DNA from: Clavibacter zhangzhiyongii
Lineage (GTDB): Bacteria; Actinomycetota; Actinomycetes; Actinomycetales; Microbacteriaceae
Direction: 5' to 3'
DNA: 64,000 bases
NCBI RefSeq assembly: GCF_014775655.1
Contig: NZ_CP061274.1
Span: 2,542,001-2,606,000 of the forward strand
The position numbers and the translations under genes are program-made. Positions 42,077 through 50,427 of this stretch are shown here, piece after piece (positions within the stretch are counted from its first letter, which is position 1; every line of letters begins with the position of its first letter). A model generated the notes under the pieces. The model was not told where the DNA came from and searched no databases. It saw only the letters and a list, made by a program, of their open reading frames with translations.

Positions 42077-42973
42077 TCAGCGCTCGAGCGTCTTGACGAA
42101 CTCCGGCAGCCACTCGCGCAGGCCCTCGCCGAGGTCCTCGTGGTCGACGCCGAGCTGGACGATGGCCTTGAGGTAGTCGAGCCGGTCGCCCGTGTCGTAG
42201 CGGCGGCCGCGGAAGACGACGCCGTAGACGCCGCCGGTCCACTCGGGCGCGGCGGCCATCTTCTCGAGCGCGTCGGTGAGCTGGATCTCGCCGCCCTTGC
42301 CGGGCTCCGTCTTGTGCAGCACGTCGAAGACCTCGGGGCGCAGCACGTAGCGGCCGATGATGGCGAGGTTGGAGGGCGCGGTGCCCGCGGCCGGCTTCTC
42401 GACCATGCCGGTGATGCGGACGACGTCGTCGTCGTCCGTCGCCTCGACGGTGGCGACGCCGTAGAGGTGCGTCTGCGAGGGGTCCACCTCGAGGAGCGCG
42501 ACCACCGAGCAGCCGCGCTGCAGCTGGACCTCGATCATGCGGGAGAGGAGCACGTCGCGCTTGTCGATGATGTCGTCGCCGAGGAGCACGGCGAACGGCT
42601 CGCGACCCACGTGCATCTCCGCGCGGAGCACCGCGTGGCCGAGGCCCTTGGGGTCGCCCTGGCGGACGTAGTGCATGTCGGCGAGGTCGGTGGACTCGTT
42701 GACCTTGCGGAGCTTGGCGTCGTCGCCCTTGAGCTGGAGGGTGGCCTCGAGCTCGGCGTTGCGGTCGAAGTGGTTCTCGAGGGCCGTCTTGTTGCGGCCC
42801 GTGATCATGAGGACGTCGTGCAGGCCGGCGCCGACGGCCTCCTCCACCACGTACTGGATGGCCGGGCGGTCCACGACCGGCAGCATCTCCTTCGGCATCG
42901 CCTTCGTCGCGGGCAGGAATCGTGTTCCGAGTCCCGCGGCGGGGATGACGGCCTTCGTGATGTGGGTGACCAT
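42077..42973 (-). CDS. galU: UTP--glucose-1-phosphate uridylyltransferase
   Basis: The enzyme makes UDP-glucose for cell-wall and polysaccharide synthesis. The 298-residue product has the nucleotide-binding start VIPAAGLGTRFLPATKAMPK, DRPAIQYVVEEAVGAG, VLLGDDIID and the NLAIIGRYVLRPE block, all characteristic of GalU. Length is normal. The ATG lies 7 nt after TACGCT, so it is probably leaderless. It is divergent from the 5-FTHF cyclo-ligase gene across 40 bp. Confidence 0.96.
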   Translation of the reverse strand: MVTHITKAVIPAAGLGTRFLPATKAMPKEMLPVVDRPAIQYVVEEAVGAGLHDVLMITGRNKTALENHFDRNAELEATLQLKGDDAKLRKVNESTDLADMHYVRQGDPKGLGHAVLRAEMHVGREPFAVLLGDDIIDKRDVLLSRMIEVQLQRGCSVVALLEVDPSQTHLYGVATVEATDDDDVVRITGMVEKPAAGTAPSNLAIIGRYVLRPEVFDVLHKTEPGKGGEIQLTDALEKMAAAPEWTGGVYGVVFRGRRYDTGDRLDYLKAIVQLGVDHEDLGEGLREWLPEFVKTLER

Positions 42974-42980
42974 GCGATCG

Positions 42981-42986
42981 AGCGTA
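42981..42986 (-). promoter_or_regulatory. -10 box TACGCT for galU
   Basis: Minus-strand TACGCT ends 7 nt before the galU ATG. Confidence 0.45.
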
Positions 42987-43001
42987 GCGGTCGGGGATAC
43001 C

Positions 43002-43007
43002 TAGAAT
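43002..43007 (+). promoter_or_regulatory. -10 box TAGAAT for the 5-FTHF cyclo-ligase gene
   Basis: A near-consensus TAGAAT ends 6 nt before the ATG at 43014; back-to-back with the galU -10 box, so two leaderless promoters share 40 bp. Confidence 0.6.
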
Positions 43008-43013
43008 CGACCC

Positions 43014-43589
43014 ATGCCGAGCGATGTCGGGAACGAGAAGAGGGCCCTGCGCGCCCAGCTGCGGGAGCGTCGTCGGCAGATGACCTCGACCGAGCGGGAC
43101 GACGCGGCCCACGGCCTGACCAGCCGATTGACCGAGCTCGTGGCGAACCACGACGCCCGGCGCGTGGCCTGCTACCTCTCCACGGTCGACGAGCCGACCA
43201 CGCGCCCCTTCCTCGAGTGGCTGCACGCGAACGGGCACGAGGTGCTGCTGCCGGTGTCGCGCAACGACGGCCTGCTCGACTGGGTCGTGAGCGACGGCAC
43301 CGAGACGGAAGGGCTGTTCGGCCTGCCGGAGCCGGTGGGCGAGCTGCTCGGGCCCATCGCCATCAACGACGTCGACCTCATCGTCGTCCCCGCGGCGGCG
43401 GTCGACCAGGGCGGCATGCGGATGGGCTGGGGTCGCGGCTACTTCGACAAGACCCTCGGCTCGATGGAGGCCTGCCCCCCGGTCTACGCTGTGGTGTTCG
43501 ACGCCGAGTTCGTCGACGAGCTCCCGCGGGAGAAGCACGACATGCCGGTCGACGGCATCGTGACCCCCACCCTCATCCACTCCTTCTAG
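43014..43589 (+). CDS. 5-formyltetrahydrofolate cyclo-ligase
   Basis: This 191-residue enzyme uses ATP to convert 5-formyl-THF to 5,10-methenyl-THF and so returns folinate to the folate pool. Key blocks are NEKRALRAQLRERRRQM (N-terminal Lys/Arg-rich substrate region), VACYLSTVDEPTTRPFLEWL, DLIVVPAAAVDQGGMRMGWG and RGYFDKTL. The GMRMGWGRGYFDK loop is the family signature. It begins a plus-strand run with the FmdB-like gene (6-bp gap) and mscL. Confidence 0.93.
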   Translation: MPSDVGNEKRALRAQLRERRRQMTSTERDDAAHGLTSRLTELVANHDARRVACYLSTVDEPTTRPFLEWLHANGHEVLLPVSRNDGLLDWVVSDGTETEGLFGLPEPVGELLGPIAINDVDLIVVPAAAVDQGGMRMGWGRGYFDKTLGSMEACPPVYAVVFDAEFVDELPREKHDMPVDGIVTPTLIHSF

Positions 43590-43595
43590 GGACAC

Positions 43596-43994
43596 ATGCC
43601 CACGTACTCCTACCGCTGCACGGTGTGCGGCAACGCCTTCGACATCGTGCAGGCGTTCACCGATGACTCCCTCACCGAGTGCCCGGTCTGCGGCGGCAAG
43701 CTGCGGAAGCTGTTCGCCGCGGTCGGCGTGAGCTTCACCGGCAGTGGCTTCTACCGCAACGACTCGCGCACCGAGGACGCGGCCAAGCGGTCGCGGTCGT
43801 CGTCCTCGTCGGGGAAGTCGGGCGATGCGTCGTCGTCTTCCTCGTCGGACTCGTCCTCCTCGTCATCCGGCTCGTCGGACTCGTCCGGGTCCTCGGGCTC
43901 CGGCACGATCGGCCAGGGCTCCGGTACCGTGACCCCGAGCACCCCCTCCGGTCCGGCGTCCTCCGGCTCCGGCACGTCCTCGCCGTCCACCTGA
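43596..43994 (+). CDS. FmdB family zinc-ribbon protein
   Basis: The 132-residue protein begins with the FmdB putative regulatory zinc ribbon: MPTYSYRCTVCGNAFDIVQA, then TECPVCGGKLRKLF (Cys8, Cys11, Cys29, Cys32), with VGVSFTGSGFYRNDSR closing the domain. The rest is a long Ser-rich, acidic and disordered tail. The family's function is unclear, with a proposed regulatory role near amidase genes. It lies 6 bp after the cyclo-ligase stop and 28 bp before mscL, so probably in one transcript. Confidence 0.9.
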   Translation: MPTYSYRCTVCGNAFDIVQAFTDDSLTECPVCGGKLRKLFAAVGVSFTGSGFYRNDSRTEDAAKRSRSSSSSGKSGDASSSSSSDSSSSSSGSSDSSGSSGSGTIGQGSGTVTPSTPSGPASSGSGTSSPST

Positions 43995-44022
43995 TCGGAC
44001 GGCCCGTCCGACAGGAGCACCC

Positions 44023-44505
44023 GTGAAGGGCTTCAAGGAGTTCATCCTCCGCGGCAACGTCATCGATCTCGCGGTCGCGGTCGTCATCGGCGCGGCGTTC
44101 ACCGCGATCGTGACGGCCATCGTCACGTCCGTCTTCAACCCGCTCATCGCGGCGCTCTTCAACGCGTCGACGCTCGCGGAAGCAGGCAAGGTCAGCATCC
44201 CGACGGCATCCGGCGGCACCGCCGACCTCCTGTTCGGCGCGGTGCTGGCGGCGATCATCAACTTCCTCATCGTCGCCGCGGTCGTCTACTTCGCGCTCGT
44301 GCTGCCGGTGAACCACCTCAAGAAGGTCGCGTTCGCGAAGCAGAAGGCCGAGGAGGAGGCGACGCCGAAGGACGTCCCGCCGACGGAGACCGAGCTGCTC
44401 ATCGAGATCCGCGACCTGCTCGCGGGGCGGCCGTCGCCCGAGGGCGCGCACGGCATCCCGTCGTCGACCGGCCAGCACGTGGCCGAGCCGGGGAAGCCCG
44501 CCTAG
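44023..44505 (+). CDS. mscL: Large-conductance mechanosensitive channel
   Basis: MscL opens under membrane tension to release solutes in osmotic downshock. The 160-residue product has the N-terminal amphipathic helix and pore helix FKEFILRGNVIDLAVAVVIG, FNPLIAALFN, a second helix (AAIINFLIVAAVVYFALVLP) and a charged cytoplasmic helix. The GTG start follows an ACAGGAG-type site. The C-terminal tail is somewhat longer than in E. coli. It converges on the small protein gene at 44556. Confidence 0.95.
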   Translation: MKGFKEFILRGNVIDLAVAVVIGAAFTAIVTAIVTSVFNPLIAALFNASTLAEAGKVSIPTASGGTADLLFGAVLAAIINFLIVAAVVYFALVLPVNHLKKVAFAKQKAEEEATPKDVPPTETELLIEIRDLLAGRPSPEGAHGIPSSTGQHVAEPGKPA

Positions 44506-44532
44506 CGCGCGAACCGCGTCGCGCGCACGACC

Positions 44533-44595
44533 CGACCGCCTCCGGCGTCGACCCGTCAGCCCCAGTGGGGCGGGCGGTCGAGCCGGAGGCGGTCG
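44533..44595. terminator. Long-range hairpin between convergent genes
   Basis: The arms CGACCGCCTCCGGC and GCCGGAGGCGGTCG pair perfectly over 14 bp across a 35-nt loop that itself holds a GCCCC/GGGGC stem. It covers the 3' end of the convergent small gene and may stop transcription from both sides. Confidence 0.5.
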
Positions 44596-44801
44596 TCGTT
44601 CGCATCCGATGCGGCGGGGGCGTCGCCCCAGCCCTGCGGGGCGTCCTCGGCGGCGGGCACCGCGGGCGCGCGGCCGGCGGACTGCGGCGTGGGGTCGGAT
44701 CCGGGGACGGGCGCGGTCGACGCGCGGCGCGAACGGCGGGCGGGGCGGCGCTCCCCCGCGGGCGCCGCGTCGCCCGCGTCCGCCGCGTCGCGCTCCGGCA
44801 T
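44556..44801 (-). CDS. Small disordered protein coupled to the helicase-like gene
   Basis: The ATG overlaps the helicase-like gene's stop (TGATG), which indicates coupled translation. The 81-residue product is almost wholly low complexity: acidic/Ala-rich start (PERDAADAGDAAPAGE), an Arg-rich patch (RRPARRSRRAS), then Pro/Ala/Asp-rich sequence ending in RLRLDRPPHWG. No fold is predicted by eye. It may be an accessory tail or partner of the helicase-like protein. Confidence 0.6.
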   Translation of the reverse strand: MPERDAADAGDAAPAGERRPARRSRRASTAPVPGSDPTPQSAGRAPAVPAAEDAPQGWGDAPAASDANDDRLRLDRPPHWG

Positions 44802-47800
44802 CACTCCGCCCGGTGCGCGCCGGCCTGCACCTGCACGGGCGAGGTCACGGGGTGCGCGTCCGAGATCGCACCGAGCGCCGTGGCGATGCGGCGGGCGACG
44901 GCGTCCGGATCCGCGAACAGCTCGAAGGAGTGCACGCGCAGGTAGTGCCAGCCGAGGCGCTTCAGCATCTCCGGGCGCAAGCGCAGCGACTCGCGGAGGC
45001 TCGTCTGGTTGACCACCGGATCCGTCTCGATCGCGATGGCCCGGCCGCCGTAGGAGGCGACGAGCCCGAGCTTGTCGCGGTGCCCGAGGGCGGGGGCGAG
45101 GCCGAGGCCCTCGAGGCGCCGGGCGAGGTCCACCAGCATGGCGTCGCCGTCGTCCGGGATCGGGTCCTCCTTGAAGCGGGCCTCCGCCTCCGAGAGGATC
45201 TGGGCGAGCGCGACGATGCCGTGCTTCATCCGGTCCTGGTCGATGTCGGAGGGCTGGAAGCAGGAGACGACCACCATCGAGCGGCGGGCGCGCGTCATCG
45301 CGACGGCGAGCAGGCGCTCCCCGCCGGGCGCCGCGAGGGCGCCGAAGTTCGACAGCACGCGACCGTGCGGGGTGCGGCCGTAGCCGACCGAGAAGATCAC
45401 GCGGTCGCGGCTCTGCGCGACGCACTGCTCGAGGGTCGCGACCATGAACGGCTCCGCGCGGTCGCCGATGAAGAACTCGGTGACGTCGCTGCGCTTGGCG
45501 GCCGCATGGAGGACGGCCTGCTGCACGCGCACGGCGTGCCGGGCGCTCGCGGTGATGACCATGAGGGACTCGCGCGGGCGGTGGCTCGCGTGGTCGAGGA
45601 CCAGCTCCACCACGCGGATCACCTCGGCGTCGACGCTCTCGACGGCGCCGGTGTCCTCGTCCGGCATGCCGTGGCCGTCGGCCACGAAGTCGAGCGAGAG
45701 GCTGCCGTGGCCGAGGAACGTGCCCGCCCACGGGAGGGACTGGATCCGGCCGCCGTAGAAGCGGCGGTTCACGAGCTCCGCGAGGTCCTCGCCGCCGGCG
45801 CGGTAGCTGCGCGTGAGGGAGAGGGCCGGCAGGAGCTCGCTCAGGCGCGCGAGCGCGGAGTCCGCGTGCCGCTCCTCGAGCGTCGAGTCGTCGTCCGCGA
45901 GCTGCGGCGTGGAGCGCTCCGACTGCGGGACGACCGCGATGGTGAACGGCGACGGCGTCTGCGTGACGGGATCCCCGAACACGACGGTCTGCTTGCCGCG
46001 GCGGATGCCGCCGAGGGCCTCCGCGAGCGTCATGGCGCCGGCGTCCACCAGGAACACGGCGTCGAACGGCATCTCGTCGGTGATGGTCGGCACCTCGTAC
46101 GGCGACGCGAGCCAGACCGGCGCGATCGTGCGGGAGAGGTGGGGTGCGGAGTGGTGGAGGGCCGCGGCGTCGACGGGGGCGGATCCGCCGAGCAGCTGGC
46201 GCAGGTGGTGCGCCTCCTCGGGCCAGTCCACGACGCCGATCTTCCACGTCTCCGCGAGCTGCCAGGCGAGCAGGCCAGCGCTCGCGGTCGCGTGCGCCTC
46301 GTCGACGAGGCGGAAGTCGGACTCGAGCCGGTCGAGCACGCTCGTGTTCGCGTTGAGGAGCGCCTTGTCGCCCGCGAGCATCTGCTCGAGGACCGACTGC
46401 CACCAGGCGAGCTCGAGCTCGGCGGCGACGGCCTCCTGCGGCACGTGCCGGTCGGAGAGGTCGTGCAGCAGCGGGTCGAGGTCGAGGCGGCGGAGGTCGG
46501 CGAGGAGGGAGGTGCGCTCCTGCAGGTTCTGGAGCACCTCGCTGTCCTCGGCGAGCTGGGCGACCTTCTCGCGCAGCTCGTCGACGGGCAGCTCGCCGAG
46601 CGGGGTCGGCCGGGTGAGCATGCTCAGCGGCTCGTCGAGCACCTTGAGGTCGGCGGCGACCTCCTGGTACCGCACGTGCACGTCGGAGATGCCGCGCGGG
46701 ACCTCGGGGGTCGAGCCGACGGCGACGTAGCGCTGCCACAGGATCCGCTGCTTCTGTATCGCCTTGAGGCTCTCGTGCATGTCGGAGATGTGGACGCCCG
46801 GGCGCACGTACTCGCGCGCGAGCTTGCGGAGGCGACGGCGGGTGATGCTCGTCATCTCCGGGGCGTCGCGGCGCGAACCGGTGGCCGCGATGATCTCGCT
46901 GAGCGACCGGTCGAACACCACGGGCTGGAACTTGTCGAGGGTCTCGCGGACGTCGAGGAGGAGGCGGAGGTAGACGCCCAGCTCGTCGATGGAGCGGTAG
47001 GCGCGCATCCGCGTCTGGCCGACGAGCTCGTCGGCGCGCTCGAGGAGGCGCGGCAGGCCCTCCGCGGAGAGGGACTTCGCGAGGTCGTGCGCGTGGGTCG
47101 CGGCGGCGCTCGTGGGGAAGGTGGCGCCGTACCAGGGCGAGTCGCCCGGACCGTAGCGGAACTCGCCGAGGCTCGCGGCCTTGACGAGCGAGGCGGCGGC
47201 GCTCGCGCGGTCGTGCGCGATGGCCGTCACGGCCCCGCGGGTGAGGCGCGCGGTGGTGGCCGGCGGGCTCGGCAGGAGCGCGAGGCGGGAGAGCTCGCCG
47301 AGCGCGTCGAGCACGGAGACGCCGAGGTCCTTGTCGGGACGGCCGAGCGCGAAGCGGTAGTCGAGCAGCACGTGGCGCAGGCGGACGAGCGCGTCGTCGA
47401 CCTCGGCGGTCTGCGCGGGCGCGGCCTTCTCGTTGCGGACGATGGACTGCACCACGTCGCGCTTGAGCGACTTCGGCGCGACCGCGAGGCCGGGCAGCCC
47501 GACGTCGGCGAGGCGCTGTCCGATGCCCTTGAGGGAGGACGCGCGCGGGCTGACCACGAGCACGCGCTTGTTCTGCGCGACCAGGCAGCCGATGGAGTTG
47601 ACGATGGTCTGCGTGCCGCCGGTGCCCGGCAGCGTCGTCACCACGAGCGAGTTGCCCGCGTTGATCTGCGCGATGACGTACTCCTGCTCGGGATCCGCGT
47701 CGAGCAGCAGGGTGTCGGTGACGGGCGGGCGCTGGTCCTGCGGGATCGGATCCACCGGCGCGTAGGCCTCGCCCACGCCCCACTTGGCCGTCGGGTTGCC

Positions 47801-48607
47801 GGCGATGGCGTCGATGACGAGGTGCTCCAGGTGCTCCGCGTCCTCGGCGAGCGCACGGCCCACCTCGGCGAACGAGGAGACGACCAGGCGCGGCTGCACG
47901 GCGAACGCCGGCAGGTGCGAGGTGAGGCCGCGCAGGCGGTCGATGACCGGCTGCGGCTTGAAGGCGCCGTTCTGCACGGCGAGCGCGACGAAGGACTCGG
48001 CGTCGAGCGTGATCTGGAACTGCTCCTCGAGCGCTCGCGCGAGCGCTGGGTTGAGGAACGGCTGGCCCTTGAGGCGCACCTCGTAGTCGCTGCCGTGGCG
48101 GCGGATCGCGAGCGGGCGCAGGAGAACCGGCGCGCGGAACTGCTCGTCGGCGAAGCGCCACTCCGCGAGGCCGATGGCCAGGTGGATCGACTCGATGCCG
48201 CGGGCCGAGACCAGCTCGATGCCCTTCTGGGTGATGCGGTTCGCGGCCTTGCGGGCGCTGCGGAGCGCGAGCTCGTCGCGGATGAGGGACGACAGCAGCG
48301 TCGTCTTGCCCGTGATGAACTGCGCGAGGCCGCCCGGGTGCGTGGTGCTCAGCTCGATCCGGGAGCCCGGCGCGTCGACGAAGTGCAGGAGCGGCGAGGG
48401 GCCGCCGATGCCGGCGAGCTGCTCGCGCCACTCCCTCCAGCGGGGCTCGGCCACGTTGCCGCTCCCCAGGTGCACGTCGCCGACCCGGAGGTCGTGAGGG
48501 GAGGTGCTGTTGTGGGAAGCATTCACGTGGGGGTCCTCAAGAGGCTCGGCGGCGAACCCGGAGAGCAGGTCGTCGTCGTCGTCGGATCGTTCATTGGCAC
48601 GCCACAC
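44801..48607 (-). CDS. DUF4011-type SF1 helicase-like protein with degenerate ATPase motifs
   Basis: The 1268-residue protein follows the plan of large DUF4011 helicases. An N-terminal DUF4011 region (SLIRDELALRSARKAANRIT, APVLLRPLAIRRHG) precedes helicase domain 1A, a long insert and helicase domain 2A (GGERLLAVAMTRARRSMVVV). A C-terminal DUF559/Vsr-like domain ends it (LGLVASYGGRAIAIETDPVV, LGWHYLRVHSFELF). The Walker A site reads LPGTGGTQT with Gly for the catalytic Lys, and Walker B reads VFLVDAGAMT instead of the DEA form. ATP hydrolysis is therefore doubtful. The start is uncertain: GTG 48607 has no ribosome site, while GTG 48526 has GAGGA at 7-nt spacing. Confidence 0.85.
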   Translation of the reverse strand: MWRANERSDDDDDLLSGFAAEPLEDPHVNASHNSTSPHDLRVGDVHLGSGNVAEPRWREWREQLAGIGGPSPLLHFVDAPGSRIELSTTHPGGLAQFITGKTTLLSSLIRDELALRSARKAANRITQKGIELVSARGIESIHLAIGLAEWRFADEQFRAPVLLRPLAIRRHGSDYEVRLKGQPFLNPALARALEEQFQITLDAESFVALAVQNGAFKPQPVIDRLRGLTSHLPAFAVQPRLVVSSFAEVGRALAEDAEHLEHLVIDAIAGNPTAKWGVGEAYAPVDPIPQDQRPPVTDTLLLDADPEQEYVIAQINAGNSLVVTTLPGTGGTQTIVNSIGCLVAQNKRVLVVSPRASSLKGIGQRLADVGLPGLAVAPKSLKRDVVQSIVRNEKAAPAQTAEVDDALVRLRHVLLDYRFALGRPDKDLGVSVLDALGELSRLALLPSPPATTARLTRGAVTAIAHDRASAAASLVKAASLGEFRYGPGDSPWYGATFPTSAAATHAHDLAKSLSAEGLPRLLERADELVGQTRMRAYRSIDELGVYLRLLLDVRETLDKFQPVVFDRSLSEIIAATGSRRDAPEMTSITRRRLRKLAREYVRPGVHISDMHESLKAIQKQRILWQRYVAVGSTPEVPRGISDVHVRYQEVAADLKVLDEPLSMLTRPTPLGELPVDELREKVAQLAEDSEVLQNLQERTSLLADLRRLDLDPLLHDLSDRHVPQEAVAAELELAWWQSVLEQMLAGDKALLNANTSVLDRLESDFRLVDEAHATASAGLLAWQLAETWKIGVVDWPEEAHHLRQLLGGSAPVDAAALHHSAPHLSRTIAPVWLASPYEVPTITDEMPFDAVFLVDAGAMTLAEALGGIRRGKQTVVFGDPVTQTPSPFTIAVVPQSERSTPQLADDDSTLEERHADSALARLSELLPALSLTRSYRAGGEDLAELVNRRFYGGRIQSLPWAGTFLGHGSLSLDFVADGHGMPDEDTGAVESVDAEVIRVVELVLDHASHRPRESLMVITASARHAVRVQQAVLHAAAKRSDVTEFFIGDRAEPFMVATLEQCVAQSRDRVIFSVGYGRTPHGRVLSNFGALAAPGGERLLAVAMTRARRSMVVVSCFQPSDIDQDRMKHGIVALAQILSEAEARFKEDPIPDDGDAMLVDLARRLEGLGLAPALGHRDKLGLVASYGGRAIAIETDPVVNQTSLRESLRLRPEMLKRLGWHYLRVHSFELFADPDAVARRIATALGAISDAHPVTSPVQVQAGAHRAE

Positions 48608-48759
48608 CCGGCAACAGTACGACGCGTCGGGTGGGGAAACCGGCAGGCGACGCCGTGCGGACGCGGATCCGGGGGCTCGACGAGCCGGCGCGCCCTCCGC
48701 GTCCCGGCTCCGACGCGCCTCGGCCGGTCGCGCTCCCCTCCGCTACCATGGGCCGGTCA

Positions 48760-48831
48760 GCCTCTGTAGCTCAATGGAAGAGCAGTTCCGTCCTAAGGAA
48801 AGGGTTGGGGGTTCGAGTCCCTCCAGGGGCA
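48760..48831 (+). tRNA. tRNA-Arg, anticodon CCT
   Basis: The cloverleaf has acceptor GCCTCTG/CAGGGGC (one wobble), D stem GCTC/GAGC, anticodon loop GTCCTAA (anticodon CCT, reading AGG), and T arm GGGGG/CCCTC around TTCGAGT. The first anticodon-stem pair is G-A, leaving four pairs. CCA is not encoded. A defence-like cassette starts right after it. Confidence 0.93.
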
Positions 48832-48852
48832 CCCGCATCCCGCCGCCAGCGT

Positions 48853-49965
48853 CTACGCGCCGACCGCCTCCCCCGCGTGCGCCCGGATCGCCGCGCGGAT
48901 CTCGTCCGCGTGCGCGTAGATCTCATCCAGCGACCCGATCGGGTGCCGCGTCTCGACCTTGTGCGCGTCGAAGAGGCCCAGGTACTTCTGCTTCTTGCCG
49001 TTGAAGTGCAGGCGCGCGATGGGCTTGCGGTTGTTGTCGTCGAGCAGGACGGCCAGGTACGACTTCGCGTCGCGGTGCACCACGCGCTGCGGCTTCACCT
49101 CGCTGCAGGCGATCGCCTTGACGATCTGGTACCCCTCGAGCTCCTCGAGCGTCGTCTCGATCTCGGTGTCGCGGTCGAGGTCCGCTACGACCGCGTCCTC
49201 GCTGGTGATCACGTCGGGCGACGCGGTGGCGGGCGCCGAGGGGAATGCGGGCGCACCGAGCGCCGTCTTCAGGCGGTCGTTCACCTGCTCGTTCAGGTAC
49301 TGCTTCGACGCCTTCCCGACGAGTGTCGTGAACTGCTCGCGCACCTTCTCCGTGAACATCCCGTCGTACACGCGGCGAGTGAGGAGCTTCACCCATTCCG
49401 GCGTCGGCTCGCGGAACTCCGCGGCGATCGCGCGCTTCAACGCACCGACGTACTTGAGCTCGCCTGCGGCGCTGATGATCGAGTCGAGATCGAACACGTC
49501 CTTCGTGAGCTTCATGAGCTCCGGCAGCAGCGTCTCGTCGATGTCCGCGAGGTCGAGCACGAGGAACGGCTTCTCGTCCATGCGGTTCGGCGCGTCGAGG
49601 TCCGTGTAGAAGTGGTAGACCTCGCCGTTCGTGAGCACGGCGATGCGCGCGTTCGTCACGGCGAAGTAGCGGAAGAGCTGCGATGCGTGCTCGATCTTGA
49701 GCGGCTCCGTCGACTTCTTGCACTCGATGAGGATCTGCACCTCGCCGTCGCGCATGATCGCGTAGTCGATCTTCTCGCCCTTCTTGAGGCCGAGGTCCGC
49801 CGTGAACTCGGGCACCACCTCGAGGGGGTTGAAGACGTCGTATCCGAGGATCGTGGAGATGAACGGCATGATGAACGCGTTCTTCGTCGCCTCCTCCGTC
49901 TGGATGGCGTCGCGCTGGTTGCGGACCTTCAGGGCCAGGGCGGCCAGTCGTTCGGCGAATTCCAC
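48853..49965 (-). CDS. Stand-alone HsdR_N-type restriction endonuclease-like protein
   Basis: The 370-residue protein has an N-terminal PD-(D/E)xK nuclease domain like that of type I restriction HsdR subunits: Asp67 in KIDYAIM and the Glu81-x-Lys83 pair in ILIECKKST, preceded by TKNAFIMPFISTILGYDVFN. There is no helicase part and no HsdM/HsdS nearby. The C-terminal half (YQIVKAIACSEV, VHRDAKSYLAVLLDDNN, RLHFNGKKQKYLGLFD) is a separate domain seen in COG4748-type proteins. The GTG at 49965 has a GAGGGAG ribosome site. It is divergent from the MazG-like gene. A nuclease in defence is likely but unproven. Confidence 0.82.
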   Translation of the reverse strand: MEFAERLAALALKVRNQRDAIQTEEATKNAFIMPFISTILGYDVFNPLEVVPEFTADLGLKKGEKIDYAIMRDGEVQILIECKKSTEPLKIEHASQLFRYFAVTNARIAVLTNGEVYHFYTDLDAPNRMDEKPFLVLDLADIDETLLPELMKLTKDVFDLDSIISAAGELKYVGALKRAIAAEFREPTPEWVKLLTRRVYDGMFTEKVREQFTTLVGKASKQYLNEQVNDRLKTALGAPAFPSAPATASPDVITSEDAVVADLDRDTEIETTLEELEGYQIVKAIACSEVKPQRVVHRDAKSYLAVLLDDNNRKPIARLHFNGKKQKYLGLFDAHKVETRHPIGSLDEIYAHADEIRAAIRAHAGEAVGA

Positions 49966-50094
49966 GGGGACTCCCTCGTCTCGGTGATCCCGACGATACG
50001 GATCTCGATGCGCGCTCATGGAGATGCGGTTGCCCCCATTTCGGGAGGAGGAGCCACGGGCTCCTCGGACCGCGGGGAACCCGCAGGCGCCTGC

Positions 50095-50100
50095 TACCGT
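50095..50100 (+). promoter_or_regulatory. -10 box TACCGT for the MazG-like gene
   Basis: TACCGT ends 6 nt before the ATG at 50107, indicating a leaderless two-gene transcript. Confidence 0.45.
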
Positions 50101-50106
50101 GACCGC

Positions 50107-50427
50107 ATGCCCAGCCCCGACGTGCGCGCCGAGCTCGCCGCATTCGTGGCCGAACGGGATTGGGCGCAGTTCCACACGCCGGAGAACCTCGCGAAGAGCG
50201 TCGCGATCGAAGCCGGCGAGCTGCTCGAATGCTTCCAGTGGGACGCCGACGGCGACCCCGAGCACGTGCAGGCCGAGCTCGCCGACGTGCTGACCTACTG
50301 CCTGCTCCTCGCCGAGCGGCTGGGGGTGGACCCGGACCGGATCGTGCTCGACAAGCTGGCGGTCACGCGCGCCAAGTACCCGGTCGAGAAGGCGCGCGGC
50401 CGCAGCGACCGCTATGACGCTCTCTGA
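50107..50427 (+). CDS. MazG-like nucleotide pyrophosphohydrolase
   Basis: The 106-residue protein is an all-alpha NTP pyrophosphatase of the RS21-C6/MazG-like type. It keeps the metal-binding ExxE (Glu38, Glu41 in EAGELLECFQW) and ExxD (Glu57, Asp60 in ELADVLTYCLLLAE). It should hydrolyse (d)NTPs to monophosphates and PPi. Its last 14 bases overlap the start of the helicase gene, a tight coupling that suggests a shared complex or strict co-expression. The gene is leaderless by the TACCGT box. Confidence 0.9.
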   Translation: MPSPDVRAELAAFVAERDWAQFHTPENLAKSVAIEAGELLECFQWDADGDPEHVQAELADVLTYCLLLAERLGVDPDRIVLDKLAVTRAKYPVEKARGRSDRYDAL

